Below are positions 1 to 12,198 of a stretch of 64,000 nucleotides of DNA, piece by piece. Position numbers and translations under genes: made by a program. How positions within the stretch are numbered: the first letter of the stretch is position 1; every line of letters begins with the position of its first letter. Origin of the DNA: Mycteria americana (lineage: Eukaryota; Chordata; Aves; Ciconiiformes; Ciconiidae); contig NC_134367.1 in the NCBI RefSeq assembly GCF_035582795.1, positions 8,571,562-8,635,561 of the forward strand, read 5' to 3'. The notes below the pieces were generated by a model. It saw nothing but the letters and a program-made list of their open reading frames with translations, did not search any database and was not told the DNA's origin.

Positions 1-2862
1 ATAAAGCCATCTAGTGGTGGGAGCTTTGACTAAAGCCACAAACGAAGAATCTAAGTCTCTTATTAGCCTGAGATCAAAGCATTATCACCCCTTTTAAAGG
101 GTTATTCCTTTTATAAGATTATCAAAAGAAGATGTAAACTAAAGATCGAAGAGACATAAGAGCCTCCTGTCAATTTTCTGAAGAGAAAAAGCCCAAGGGT
201 TACGTATCATGCCTTTCCCTGACTAATGGTTAAGAAGCTTGACACACAACGTTCTACCCTAATGAGGTTATAGAGCAAGCCCACTTTACTACAAGGGACT
301 TCAGTCAATAGTTTAATTAACATGCTTCTGAAGCAGTCTTTAAAATGCATTGATAAACTTAATAGAAAAGTGTGGTTGCAAGCCTTGTTATAGTCCCAAA
401 CTATTAAATGCAGCTGAATGGTGGTAGAACAGAATATACCCATTAGTTATATAGGTTCATAAGGTATATTGGAAAGGTCTGATAAGCCTCATTTGTTTCT
501 CCTGTACAATAAAAAGGGAGAGGATCAAGCTCATCTGAGTTGTATCAACAAATATATCTCTAGTTCCTCCATTTTTCCCCCAACAAAAGTTTTAATGAGC
601 CAGTCAACAGACCAATTCATAATGGTTCATCCACCACATAATCCATCCATCTGGGAACACTGGCAGAAAAATCTATAGACTTAAAAAAAAAATGTTTATT
701 TGATAAGCAGAGGTTTAGCTAAGTCATAAGCTGAAGTAAACTGTTCAGTCATTTGCCTCTCTCATTTCTGATTAAGCACACAAATGCAACTGTGGAAAGG
801 GAGTTCTATAGCTTTAAACTTGTTACAGGTCTCAGACAGCACTACTATTTCCCCACAAAGCTTTTCTGCTGAAAAAGTAGCATATGCATGCAATGCACAT
901 TTATTAACGTCAGGAAGTGAGCACTAGTTTATGGAGTAAGAGCACTTACAGCTCATGTTTCCAACATCAGCAAAAATATTTACTCATCTTTAAAGAAGAG
1001 GCTCTGATAGCATAGCACTGAATAGACAGCAAGGGTAGGGGAAAAAAAAGCATTTTATCCAGCCCATAAAGAAAAAAAAAAAGTGAAGTTGTAGGATGTC
1101 TCAGTGTACAAGACCAGTCAACCGAAATTCACAGAATAGCATGTTTCCAGAAACTAACTCGCCTATTGGGAAACAAGGTCATTACTTGCTGTAGGCATGA
1201 CAGAGCACGACAAGCAAGTGAACAACCTACCACTTAGCACTGGTTAGCAGCAGAAACCCAGCACACTGAAGATCTTTTTGCTTTTGCTATATACAGGTCT
1301 ATTTGTAGATAAAATAAGGTTAAGTTCTGGACCCTCGTTTGCTCAGGATTTCAGTGCTACCAAAAGCAAGTCTTGCAGCATCTCATCCATCTCTCAAGGG
1401 AAGATTTTCCCTATTGACCGTATCTACTCAAGCATGTAGCAACTGAATGGACTGTGCTACAGAAACAGATGAAACGGATAAAACAGATACTTGCTTCTCT
1501 GAGGCAGCCTGGAACCAGTCATCCTTTACTGTCACCAGTCTCTTACTCTGCACATTATTATCTTCTTCCCCTGCCTCATCCGTTTCTTCCCAAGTCACTT
1601 TCACTTTCCCTCAGTGCAAGCACTGGGCCTTAGCAGCAAGCCCTTTCCACTTAATCAAAACAAGCTGTTCACCTAAGGTTTCACCACAGCCTACTAACCC
1701 CAGTGGGCATATCACTAAGCAGTCCCACCTGTGAAGGCTTCCTGTAGGCTCTTTGACATTGAATGTGTTCTGTTCCCTAGGCTGAAGTCAGCTTTTATAG
1801 GCATGTAAGTCTTACTCAACAGGGATATGTGAAGCAGATAATTTGGCTGGAGTAAGCAAAAGTCACAGAGATCAAATACATTAACTCTTGGCCTGCCCCT
1901 CTACAACAGCCTTCCCAAATACAGTACTGTTTGGTTCTAAATCAAGTCCACTTTTAGCATTGGCATTAGTGGCTGACACTCTCCAACCACAACAGAGTCA
2001 TGGAGTAAAGGAAAGAGGATCACTGTAACACGCTAAGATGTCTTACTGCAATAAACTCATGGTTAAATACTGAGAAATTTTAAAAGAATGCAAAATAACC
2101 TCTTACTTCTTCACTTCCCTTTATGGGATTGTCATATGTCCCCTCTTCTCACATGAAGTATTGCACATACAGCTTTAAAAGAGATTCTTTTCTCTTAAAT
2201 CACAGAAGAGAAGAGTGACAGCCTTTCAGCTGGAAACAGTTCTGCTAATATTGAGACCTTGAACAAAGAAAGCCAACAGCATCCCGGCTATATTAACAGG
2301 AACACAGCCAGTAGATTGTGGGAGCTGATTATCCGCCATGCAGCACTCATTAGACACACCTAATTACTGCATTCAGATTGGGTACCCAAAATAAAAGAAA
2401 GATGTCAATAAACTGGAGCAAGTTCCATGGAGGGCCACCAAGATGGCTGCATCCTGGAGGAGAGGGGCTTGTTCAGCCTGCAGAAGACACGGTGTCAGGG
2501 GGGACACTTAACAGCAGCCTGCCAGGGTCTACAGGAGGCCATGAGGAAGATGGAGCCAGGCTCTTCATGGTGGACATAAATTGAAATAAGAGACATTCAG
2601 ACTGGATACAAGGAAAAATTTCTTTCCCATGCAGACAGTCCAGCACTGAAGCAGCCTGCACAGCTTCCACTCTTACAGGATTTCAAGGCCCAACTGGATA
2701 AAAGCTTGAACAACTTCATCTGTCCCCACAGCTGACCCTGCTTTGAGCAGGAGCTTGAATTAGAGAACTCCAGAGGTCACTTCCAACCTTAATTACGAGA
2801 TCCTTTACCATAGGTATAGTTCCCTTCAGCTACTCAATCATAGATCACATCAGACTACTCAC
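1..2862 (-). other. UBXN2A: UBXN2A intron 5 (partial)
   Basis: This is the intron following the last SEP-domain exon and it runs off the left edge. It holds one old CR1 copy (about 2.39-2.81 kb) and short A-rich runs near 1041 and 1072. No UBX-domain exon was recognised on the minus strand, and open frames here (for example 1447-1734 plus) resemble nothing known. Confidence 0.75.
2390..2808 (+). mobile_element. CR1 LINE fragment, old, 3' end
   Basis: The fragment shows the order of phrases of the CR1 3' region: CTGGAG near the start, AGAGGGGCTTGTTCAGCCTG, a degraded ACTGGATACAAGG block, CCAACTGGATAAAAG, and the terminal GAGGTCACTTCCAACCTTA. It is strongly diverged and 5'-truncated. It inserts in the orientation opposite to UBXN2A, inside its intron 5. 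Confidence 0.85.
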
Positions 2863-3003
2863 CTTCCTAATCTGTAACCATGTCCAGAAAAGGGATGAAA
2901 CATTGGCTTTTTTGATGACAAATACACCTTATCTTTTTTATCTTCCACTTTGACGTCCACCTCCTCCTTATCAAAAACTTTTTGTAGCTCAAAAGGCAGT
3001 TCC
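2863..3003 (-). CDS. UBXN2A: UBXN2A exon 5 (end of SEP domain)
   Basis: The acceptor is TTAAG before 3003 and the donor is GTGAGT after 2863. It is 141 nt. It encodes ELPFELQKVFDKEEVDVKVED and continues to KPMFHPFSGHGYRLG, the conserved C-terminal half of the SEP domain. It is the last exon of the gene inside the window. The acceptor has a purine-rich TTAAG end but is preceded by a T-rich stretch (TTTTTTTTC) as read on the minus strand. Confidence 0.96.
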
Positions 3004-6000
3004 CTTAAGAAAAAAAAACCACAACCCATGTCAGAAACAGAACTACTGCACTGTTTTCAGTATACAAAATAGATTAATGATTAATAACTGTTCTATGTCT
3101 GTCCTTTCACGGATGATGCTTTTAAAAAACAAAACTTCACAAGTATTTAGTAAGAGTTATGTTAAATGCATGACATACAAACAACTTCAACTTCCTGAAC
3201 TGCAAATTAAATAGACAGTGAACAATAAAAGAAGACATCACCATGCAAGCTGCTGAATGAGGTTCAAATTTACTCAGCAGTTACCACTCCAAAGCACATG
3301 ATGTGTAGGAAGTTCAGTATTGCCATATATTGCTTCAAAAGGTTCAATTATTTTATACCCATAGTAAAAAAAGAAGAAAAAAAGACAATTGGCTTTTAAA
3401 GGGAAAGAACTGAGTTTAGATCCAATGTGTTTAATTACAAATAAACATGACTCTCAGCTTTGAAAAACTAGATCATCACTAATAGCTACACTTTTTAGTG
3501 CAGTAACATCACCTTGGTAATGCTTTATTTGCATTAAGCAGAAGACAACAATGCCTTTGTCTATGAGCTTTGATGCAGATATTACATTTTCAGGTGGTGG
3601 GGCTCAGCTGGCACTAGGGCTGTACTAAGTGCTTCTCTACCATCAACCATTATGCAGGAACCATCTTGTAATTAGCATCTTCACAAGCAAACAATGGAAT
3701 AAAGGTAGCAAACTTTTGATGCATGCATACAAAGAAAGCAAAGGGCTTTAAACAATGCAGTTAATGGCTATTACAACTAACAGAGGTGACAGCCATAGAG
3801 GAGAAATATAGTGTAAAATTAGTATTTTTGATGGGCTAGCAAAGTATGGAAAAGACAAAAAATACAATGGCTAAGTAATTTTGCATACTTGGAAAGGAGT
3901 TATTAAATTATATTCTCCTCTGTTTCCTCACCCCATACAAATGGAGACTACAAATTAAAGGCTCAAAATCACATTGGTTTGTATGGTCAACCTGCTTTTT
4001 AAAGCAACACTGTAGTCACTAGCAGAAATCAGGATAGCATGCTCATTTTTAACAGGGGGATAAAAGTAAGATTGCTATACACACACAAATGACTGAAATA
4101 GCAAGTTTGTACTAGGAAAAATGTCTGAAATTTAAGACTGATCAGAGTTTCTTGATGTTACATGGAGCAACTGTGCCTACTTAAGGCTTTTCACCAATAA
4201 AAAGAAAACAAAGACCATAAAACCAGAAATGCTCAACCACTTGTGCATTGAGTTCGTTAGTCAAAGTACCATTTGATCAGTAGCTCTTACCGGGCACTCT
4301 GATTTATTCTTTATTTCATTCTGCACCTGCTGTGTCCCCTACCAACACTCACTTTTATCTATTTCATCAGCAACTGTACGACTACTGCAATTGAAAGCTA
4401 TATTAAACTTGTTGATGTTAAAACAGCCATTAGCACTGCAGGAACTGAGACAGGCAGTGGCCTACACTCCTACAGGGATACTGCAGTGCAGCAAAGCCAA
4501 ACAGCTATGTAAAAAATTTAGAGCATAAGCTAAGTGCTATCCAAAGCACATTAACTCAGGCTGATTAAGAACACAAAACTCACTTACCCTTTTTTAATGG
4601 AGTCCAAGAACTCCTGGTTTGCAACATCAGTGTAGCTCCTAAGTTCACTGTCATTTACTGTAAACCCATTTTTCCAAAGTTTAATGATTACATCAACCTA
4701 TAAAGTAAGAACAGTTCTCATTATAACACTGATGTAAAACCAGCTTGGAATACCCTCGGTACCCTATGACTGTAAATCATCCACTGCATGGACTAAAAAT
4801 ACTGAGAGAAGGCTCACTGTAATCTGTTTTGGCCCTGTGCCAACAGGCAGAGCAACTGCAAGGGGTAAGTGACATTTCTGAGTATCTTGTGTCAATCAGG
4901 GTTAGAAATAAACCTTCTCCCAATCATGTTGCTTTCCTAGGTCAAGAATACTCCTTCAATTCAGCAGGGGGAAAAAAAAAAAAAAAAAAAAGAGCTGGAA
5001 GATCCCAGCCAGCTGCAACTCTTCAAGAGCTAATTTGAGAGCACACATGCCTGGTGTTGGAACACCAACTACCAGAATAGTCCAGCTGGGGATTTATTAG
5101 GGTAAAGCCTTGATTCTGATCATTCAGGAGGATTTTCTGAAAGTAAAGCATTGAGATAATGCATGCAGAAGCCTTTCACTTAGGAAATGCAGCAAGTATC
5201 AGAAAATTTACTTTCAGACAGTCATACATTTATGCTACCCTGGAATTCCTGGGTATATTCAAAACCTTGGTGTTAGGGCAATGAAAAAATAAATTCTCAG
5301 TAATTCATTAACTTTGCCACAGAACATCCACTACTTCAACTTGTAGCCTTCACGCTGTTCACTGAAATCTCTCCAACTTTAACATGGGATTGCATTTTCA
5401 TATTTATGCGCCATGCCATTTCAGGAAGCATTTGATCATCTAGGTCTGGTCCCTGAAATAACATTGTCTTGACAGATACTTGGTACTTGGCCACATGTGA
5501 GGTATATGAAGCATGTACAAATGCAGAATTCACCTCAGCTGGAAATTAGTTTGAACTAGGCTTGATAGTACTTGACAATTTTTTCTTTTTTTTTTTTTTT
5601 TTCTTTTTTGCAGTTTGACTTGTTAGAAGATGATTGTTACATAAATACACAGCATGTGCAAACTGCTGAATAAAATTCCTTCTCATTTGGTTAGGTAATC
5701 TGTCAAAAAGGTATACAGCACTTAGCAAGATTAGATTCCTTTAAAAGTCTTGTGTCTCATGGCACCAATGCATATGGAAGGAGTTCTCATCATGGGAAGG
5801 TTCCTCTACAGTGAACCAGTATGCAAGTTTAACGTGGACTAATTATTCCACACCAACTTCCCATTTAGACATTGACACAAGTACTGCCATGGAACACTAT
5901 TACAGAACTGCAATTTAAGGTATTGCTCCTGACATGCCTTTTCTCCCAGACTCAGCTGGGGATCCATGAACGTAATTTCCAGCAACGCCCACTCCAAATT

Positions 6001-8159
6001 TCTCCTTGACATCTTTGTTCCACATAGCCTTTTCTCCAGCCCCTTACCAGTCTTTGGGGAGTAACAGAAAAATATGAAAAGGACAGAATCATTGCATACA
6101 AACCCCACTAGACACCCCACTACTACCACAACTATACAAATGAGAGCAAATTAAAAGAATTGGTCTATGCCTCTGCATAAGAAGGCTGCAACTCTTTAAA
6201 CAATTTCTTATGTAAAAGTAGTTGTCATTCCTTGCACCACCTGATCAGCTCGCTCTCCTTACTAATAAAGCAGAAGTGCATTCGCCAATGCCAGCGTAAG
6301 TCCTCGAACAACACTAAAACCACTATAAAATAGTAAGAGCCAGAAGCACAGAAGCATAGGCCTGGTTGACTATGAGATGGGAGATTGCTCCTACTGCTGT
6401 CCGAATTCTGTGCGCATTTATTTACAGATGTACTGGATAAGACTGCTGGACTTCTTGCATTTGTTTTCCAGAGTACTCCTGGAGTGCTGTTATGTTAAAC
6501 ACGAGTATCTTTTCTTCACCGCCTACCTGGTTCTTGACTGTAGTTGGGGGCATACATATAGCACCAACCTTTTGAGCTTCTTCAAAAAGGTTATCTACAA
6601 AGTAGTCACAGTTTTGTTCTGTACCATTCAAAGTCTGATCATCCGTTCCTGATTTACACATCCTGCAGAACAAAGACATAAGTAAAAATGACGCCTCAGA
6701 GAACAGATTAGAAGACAAGCAGTTACCCTAGAAGTTCAGTACCAAGAGATATAAAAGGCATGCTCCCCCGCACCCAGCTTGCGTGGTTGTTACAAAACAT
6801 CAGGTCAACTTTGCATTGTGCCTTTTCTAGAAACTTCTTACGAATCTCTAACTGCTACTATTTGCACTTCAGAAGGATAAGTTACAGAATGACAATAGAA
6901 AAGGCTAATTCATCTATGCAGAAGCTTCTAAATTTGGTGTCAGAGCAAGGAATGCAAGTTAGAGGATTCATACTTCTAATTCAGACCATCAAACACTTAA
7001 CTGTGCCGCAATGAAGGGCCTTCCTTAAAGCATTTCCATTATATATGCTTGGGTGACTTCCTTTGCCATAAGTTTTAAAAACCACATACAAGAAAATTGC
7101 CCTAGGATTTACTCCCCCACCCCCACTTGAACCTCCCCATTCCCAGCACCATCCCAGAACCACCATTACTGTCTTTGAAAGTACATTAGAGAAACTCAAG
7201 AACAAGTGACTCAACACCACTTGAGCACCCTGAAGAAACACAATAGAAGACTTCAATACTGTGGAGACTGCCAGAGTATTAAAAAAGATGCATCAACCAC
7301 ATCTTTTTATAGAACATTGTATATGTGACAGCTGTTTCTGTTAGATTTTCACCAATCAAAATGCAGAAATATGCAACCTGAATGAATGATTATCTTTCAG
7401 TTCAGGTTCTTTGCATAGTAAGAGGATTATGCAGCTTTTGGTAAACATTGCAGGAGTTATTCCTATTGGAGATTCAGAAAAGTCTATTTTAAGCAATTCA
7501 GGAAAAAAAAAATCCCAGCTCTTGAAAAATATCCAGTTTTACATAAAACTCTGCATTGAATTCAAGAGCAGCAATGCTTACTTGAATGGTAATTAGATAC
7601 ATTTGCATAAAAAGGAATTGTTCCCAGTGTATCTATGCAACACTAAGAATCCCTACAGATTAACATCTTTAAACAAAAGAAAAAACTCAACAACATTAAA
7701 GAAGAAATTTCAAAAGTATGCTGTCCCCATTTTAGTTTTCTAATAGAACAAAAGAAACTTGAAGCATTAATCTAGATATTCACTATGCTTTACCTCGGAA
7801 ACATAATTGGAAAACCAAACACCTCCATATCAAATGTAGAGGTGCACAGCGAGTTAGCAATTTGTAAGGCTGCCTTTCTATTTTAAATAAAAATACTTAT
7901 GCAGCTTCTTGCATCTAGGAAACATTCCATGTATGTGAAAAATCTTTTAGCAAAACAACATATTTTTTTGAAAACTTCAGTGTATGTGGAACAGGTGGAT
8001 ACAGAAAAAAAATTTAAAATTTAAAAATTTAACATAAAGTTTGAAAAGTCGTAACAGGACACACAAAGAGCAATACAAAAGGAAGAGGAAAAAGGGGGAG
8101 GGGGAAACTGGCACCTACCATTCTTTCTTTACAGTTTTGATATTGTCCATATCTTTCAT
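2863..8159 (-). CDS. UBXN2A: UBXN2A, UBX domain-containing protein 2A (5' part of gene)
   Basis: UBXN2A is an adaptor that links the AAA+ ATPase p97/VCP to ubiquitin-dependent handling of client proteins, through a SEP domain and a C-terminal UBX domain. Joining 8159-8119, 6662-6527, 4697-4588 and 3003-2863 on the minus strand gives one frame of 142 codons plus 2 bases. It starts MKDMDNIK, contains CDYFVDNLFEEAQKV, and enters the SEP domain at about residue 60 (VDVIIKLWKNGFTVND), which runs to FSGHGYRLG at about 142. The match to vertebrate UBXN2A is from memory of the family and is residue-dense over all four exons. The vertebrate protein is about 260 residues, so the UBX-domain exons should lie left of position 1; none is visible in 1-2862. 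All introns are GT-AG with phases 2, 0, 2 and 2. It is divergent from ATAD2B. No frameshift or stop was seen. Confidence 0.95.
4588..4697 (-). CDS. UBXN2A: UBXN2A exon 4 (start of SEP domain)
   Basis: The acceptor is TTTATAG before 4697 and the donor is GTAAGT after 4588. It is 110 nt, starting in phase 0 and ending in phase 2. It encodes VDVIIKLWKNGFTVND and then a segment ending FLDSIKKG. The KLWKNGFTV core is the signature of the SEP domain, a compact fold found in p47-type p97 cofactors. Confidence 0.96.
4972..4991 (+). repeat. poly(A) run, 20 bases
   Basis: This is an uninterrupted A tract in UBXN2A intron 3. No retrotransposed body was recognised immediately upstream, so it is recorded as a simple homopolymer rather than a SINE or retrocopy tail. 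Confidence 0.9.
6527..6662 (-). CDS. UBXN2A: UBXN2A exon 3
   Basis: The acceptor is CTGCAG before 6662 and the donor is GTAGGC after 6527. It is 136 nt, enters in phase 2 and leaves in phase 0. It encodes residues 14-59, including NCDYFVDNLFEEAQKV, the best-conserved stretch of the UBXN2A N-terminus, followed by a less conserved linker ending TTVKNQ. The frame is open beyond the donor, so the exon boundary rests on the splice consensus and on continuity with the SEP-domain exon. Confidence 0.95.
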
Positions 8160-8173
8160 TCTTGGTGCTTCAC
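8119..8173 (-). CDS. UBXN2A: UBXN2A exon 2 (first coding exon)
   Basis: The acceptor is ATTAG before 8173 and the donor is GTAGGT at 8118-8113. The start codon is at 8159-8157, leaving 14 bases of 5' leader in this exon. The coding part is 41 nt and encodes MKDMDNIKTVKKE plus two bases of a tryptophan codon that is completed in the next exon. Vertebrate UBXN2A begins with a very similar MKD-type sequence, which supports this start. Confidence 0.93.
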
Positions 8174-8197
8174 CTAATTATGAAAAGAAGATGGTTT

Positions 8198-8244
8198 AAA
8201 AAAAAAAAAACAAAAAAAAAAACAAACAACCCCCCCCAAAAATA
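8198..8244 (+). repeat. A-rich/C-run low-complexity tract
   Basis: An A13-C-A11-C series is followed by AAACAA and a run of eight C and more A. It lies just upstream of UBXN2A exon 2 (minus strand), so it forms a T-rich stretch on the transcript ahead of that acceptor. Confidence 0.9.
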
Positions 8245-9500
8245 ATGAGACAAAATGCCCAGCACATTTTGCCTCCTTTTGTAGCTGAAACACTCTTCAT
8301 AGTTTTTCCTGTGTTGATAATACATTTAACCAGAAACCTCAACCTCCCCCCCACCAAGTCTCCAGATGGTTCTTTGTTTTCCTGCAGTTTCTAATTTAAT
8401 GACACACGAACCATGCATCGGTTTCAGACATTCAAAAGGAAGATTACTTTTCATAGATGTACAAAATAAATTCCACAATAATCATGTGAATTGAAAATAC
8501 ATACCCATACTTATGCTAAACAAGGAAAAAATATCACATTCCTTTTCTGAGCGGCATGATTTAAACTCCCCTGATTTTTCACAACACTATGAGACCGTTG
8601 CACAAAACCTGCACTGCCACTGCAGGCATTCTAAGGACCTTCACCTTAATAGTGTGCATTATCAAAAGGTGAAAGATTTCTCAGGTTCCTCTTCCTACCA
8701 TACCTTGACATATTGGTGCAGCATCTCAGAAACTGCAAATTACATTTCTAGTCTACCATTTAGCTGGAAAGAAAATCTAGATTTGCAAGTATTAAATATA
8801 CTACAGGATTAGTCTGCCGAGTCAAAAGAAATGAAGAACGCCACACTGATCTCATCCACTCACTTCTGAGCTCTCTGAAAAAAATTATAGGAAGTCACAA
8901 AAAGGTAGAGACTCCCAAAAACACCCTTAAAAAAATAAAATCACTCTAAAATTAGACAAGCCCCCAGGAGAACAGAAATTTTAAGTTGCAACTGTGTTTA
9001 GAGAGTTATTCCTGAAGACCACTGGGTACAGGTTACACAGATAACGTTCTGCTCCTGGCAGGTTTGGGACCAAGTCATTATATTGTGCGTGGCTTTTAGA
9101 GAGCAAACTAAGCAGTGACAGCCATCATACTCCAGAAAAAGTAGTATGCACAGCAAGACTAAAATAAATTTTAAGTGGTCTTGACATCTAATTTAACAAG
9201 ATGGAGAGGTTAGGAGGGAAACAACATTCACTGCAGCACTACCAAAAAAAAACCCCTTCAGTTATTCAGTACTAATTCATGTTCCTCAGGAGGTTCATAT
9301 TGCTATTCTTTCATCTTGAAAGTTAAATCCTTGTGAGACACGTTCTGTAGAAAAGTATATAAGCCTTCAGAAAACCCCCATAACGACCAAAGAACTTCAG
9401 TCAGTATGTCCATAACAGGTTTTAAAGTTTAGGCAGCCTTCAATTTAATCAATGCTGTTATCCATTAGGTCAAAACATTATACTTGGCACACGTTTGACA

Positions 9501-10050
9501 TGTCACAGAAGATGCGGTAGTGCTAAAGGAGAAACCGCTGCCTGAGCATTCCCACACCATTCAGGGAGTCGCACACACACCACCCGAGACTTTAACTGCT
9601 AGGACCAGAGTCCCTTCGCAGCGGCAGCTCCACCCAGCTGACGGGTGCCCCTTTTCGACTCCTCGCTCACACACATTCTCACTCTCGGGTGCTTTCTCTC
9701 CTCTCTGGCTCGACCCGAGGTTTCTCAAAGCAGAGTCTCTGATACGACGTACGCCAGATGAATTTATTGATTGGTACAGCGGTGAAAACAGCTCAAGCTG
9801 GGTGCCTCCAGAGAGGGACCCAGAACAAAGAAATCCGTGGGCAATTATACCCTTACAATTCAAATTCCCCTCCCCTCAGGAGACAGTTCGGACCAATGGT
9901 ATTAGGGTCTGGGGTCTTCCCGTTCTTCACCGGGCCCTTTCATTGTCTCTAGGCAGGCTGATTCTTCTCTTATCTCTAAGGTTGTAACTTCTGTGAAGGT
10001 TGAAGCTTCCTTATCTCCCTGGTTTGCACTGGTTTCGGGGCCTTCTGTCA
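9501..10050 (-). mobile_element. probable solo LTR of an avian endogenous retrovirus
   Basis: Read on the minus strand, a TATAAT box (9849-9844) is followed about 80 bases later by an AATAAA signal (9768-9763), the spacing expected of an LTR U3-R junction. The composition is richer in CpG than its surroundings. The proposed ends form short inverted repeats: minus-strand TGACAGAAG at 10050 and CTTCTGTGACA at 9501. The text around 9790-9830 resembles known avian LTRs from memory. No internal gag/pol/env region adjoins it, hence solo. No target-site duplication could be confirmed, so ends are approximate. Its orientation matches UBXN2A. Confidence 0.6.
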
Positions 10051-12168
10051 TGTAGCCAAGTAAAAGTTCAGTGTATGGTCAGTGAATCTAGGTGAAAGTT
10101 CACAGCTTGCGGCCTAAGGCTTCAACAAGCCTTGATACCAATGCTAAAGTGACTACTACAACAGTAGTCTTTTCCCGCTCACCCCCAAAAACATTCTGCC
10201 AGAGCATTATCTGTATCAGGCAAGCCTGTGCTGGTGCATTACGACCCTATAAGCATATCTGATCACTGTACATGGAACTTTGTACCTCCACCTGGACAAA
10301 ATGAACTTTCAGTATCAAGTAGGTATAGTGAATTTAAGAGTGCTTAAAAACCGTAATTTTTCAAACTTCTCACAAATTAAGTTTTACCACGCTTTAACAC
10401 AAAACACAAAAAATTACTTTGTGCTAATGTGCTTATCTTCTAATCTGTCACTATTCAATAGACTACTCCCCAAAGCAACAAGAGCCACCTCTAGCCATCT
10501 GCTTTTGTTGATTCTCTGTGACTTGTCATCAGAGCTGTTAAAAAGAGACAGACATAATGAAGCAGCTCTTCAAATTAATTCTTTTGCTACATTAGGCTGG
10601 TCTCAAACCTGCATGAGTAGTATTCAAAACTGGTCAGCTGTGAAAGTCGCTGTTCCTTCTAAAGGACAACAGCAATTACACTTTGAAGAAATGTTTGCGT
10701 TAATCTATCAAGGTAAAGAACTCAGCCTATACAGCGTATTGATGTTTATTATGACCAAAAAGCCATTAGGAGATAGAGATCAGACTGCACTGCAAGCACT
10801 TTAGCTCAGCAAGCCAACTCACCTAGCACAAACAACCTCTCCCACCAACTTCTGATAGATGTCCCCAGACGTCACATAAAATATTAAGAGTTTTGGTACT
10901 ATTTTTTGTGTCTGTGATAAAAAGTAACACAGAACTGGACATCCACCTCTGGAAATTTTAAAAAAAGGAAGAAGCTGAAGCTGCCAGCAGCCCACCACAG
11001 CTACATCTGTTAACTGTGGTAGGATATTCCTGGGCTTTCCCAGCACAGATTGGCTTCTCCTGCCCCAAGGACTTTCCACGCACCTCAAGGCTCCATCCCT
11101 GCGACCGGCTCCACGGGGGACAGGCCACTTACCCAGCAGTGGCCTTTCACTGCCAGGTCTCTGAAACAAGCAGCTCTCACCTACACAGTTCTAGACACAC
11201 TAGTTTCAGCTGATATTTTTGTGCTCAACATTGTTAAGCCCACACAGCCAGTTATTTTAGTGCAAGAAAAACAAAACAGAAACTACCTTTGATGCTTTCT
11301 TTGCTCTGAAGGACAGAAATATTCAGGCAAGCACACACAGCCCCCTCTCCCCCACGCAAGCCTGCCTTACTAACTTTGGCAGAAAGTAAACTTCTCAAGT
11401 TGAAAGCTGGTTACGGCAGAGCGCAGTCTATCACTACACCAGGCGGAAATTATGACTGAAAACTGCACTGTACCATGCGACAAAGAAACCAGCAGCTACA
11501 GAGAAAAGGCGAGCGCAAATTAAAAGCAAGATGAGCATAAAACCTAATGGGCTGAACGTGACTGATATGCTCAGGTAAAAGTCACAGCATACACATTTCC
11601 TCTCCAGCTGGCTAGAAGGGCTGTGCATTTTGGACAGAAACCTGCCCCCCACCCCGCGCTGCCAGCGCCTGAGCTTATCTGCGCTCCTGCTGCAGAGGCC
11701 GGGCTCTGCCCGCGCAGCGCGGCGGCACACGAAGCAGACGCTCCGCGCCTCCTGACAAAACCCTTGCCCAAAATACGCCCCGCCCGAGCGGCAGCCCACG
11801 CCAGCTCGCCGACGCGGTGGGCAGCCAGCGAGGTATTTTTAGAGACGATGAGACAATAACGTGGGAGCAAGGCGGAGGAGTAACGCCCCACCGTGCCCGA
11901 GAAAGGGGCCGGGCAACGACCCCCCCGCCCAGCCCGCGCCGAGGGACGCCTCACGCTGACGCCCCACTCCACGCGGGACGCGACCGAGGGCCGCCGGCGG
12001 AGCGGGGCGAAGCGCCGGGCGGAGGCAGCGGGAAGGGTCGGTCGGCCCGCCCTCCCCCTCAAGACGGCCCCAGGGACGGCCGCGAAGCAAAGTTCAAGCT
12101 CCGGTCGGAGCCGAGGGAGCGCCGGCTCGGCGGAACGCGCTCCCCCGGCCCAGCCGCTCCCCGCAGCA

Positions 12169-12198
12169 ACTCACTCACTCACTCACTCACTCACTCAC
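12169..12198. repeat. (ACTC)n microsatellite abutting a splice donor
   Basis: Seven ACTC units run from 12169 to 12196. On the minus strand this reads as a chain of GTGAGT hexamers spaced 4 bases apart, the first of which (12198-12193) is the proposed UBXN2A exon 1 donor. Confidence 0.95.

Larger units (their letters stand above)
3004..8118 (-). other. UBXN2A: UBXN2A introns 2-4 (between exons 2, 3, 4 and 5)
   Basis: Introns 3004-4587, 4698-6526 and 6663-8118 are AT-rich and contain no recognised gene. They hold homopolymers, notably a 20-base A run at 4972-4991 and a T-rich block at about 5581-5609. Open frames such as 5839-6129 minus and 6981-7256 minus have no recognisable domain. Confidence 0.75.
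8174..12198 (-). other. UBXN2A: UBXN2A intron 1
   Basis: The intron lies between the proposed non-coding exon 1 and coding exon 2. It contains an LTR-like element at about 9501-10050, a 174-codon plus-strand open frame at 10280-10804 without recognisable homology, and the edge of the CpG island. The intron's 5' boundary depends on the exon 1 call. Confidence 0.55.

Noticed and set aside
6422..6718. 98-codon minus-strand open frame around UBXN2A exon 3
   Set aside because: Only 6527-6662 is exon; the rest is intronic extension past acceptor and donor.
9520..9987. 155-codon plus-strand open frame
   Set aside because: It lies within the probable LTR and reads antisense to it; no recognisable domain.
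12169..12198. CRISPR-like or functional tandem array
   Set aside because: It is a plain 4-bp microsatellite with no spacers, and the genome is a vertebrate one.
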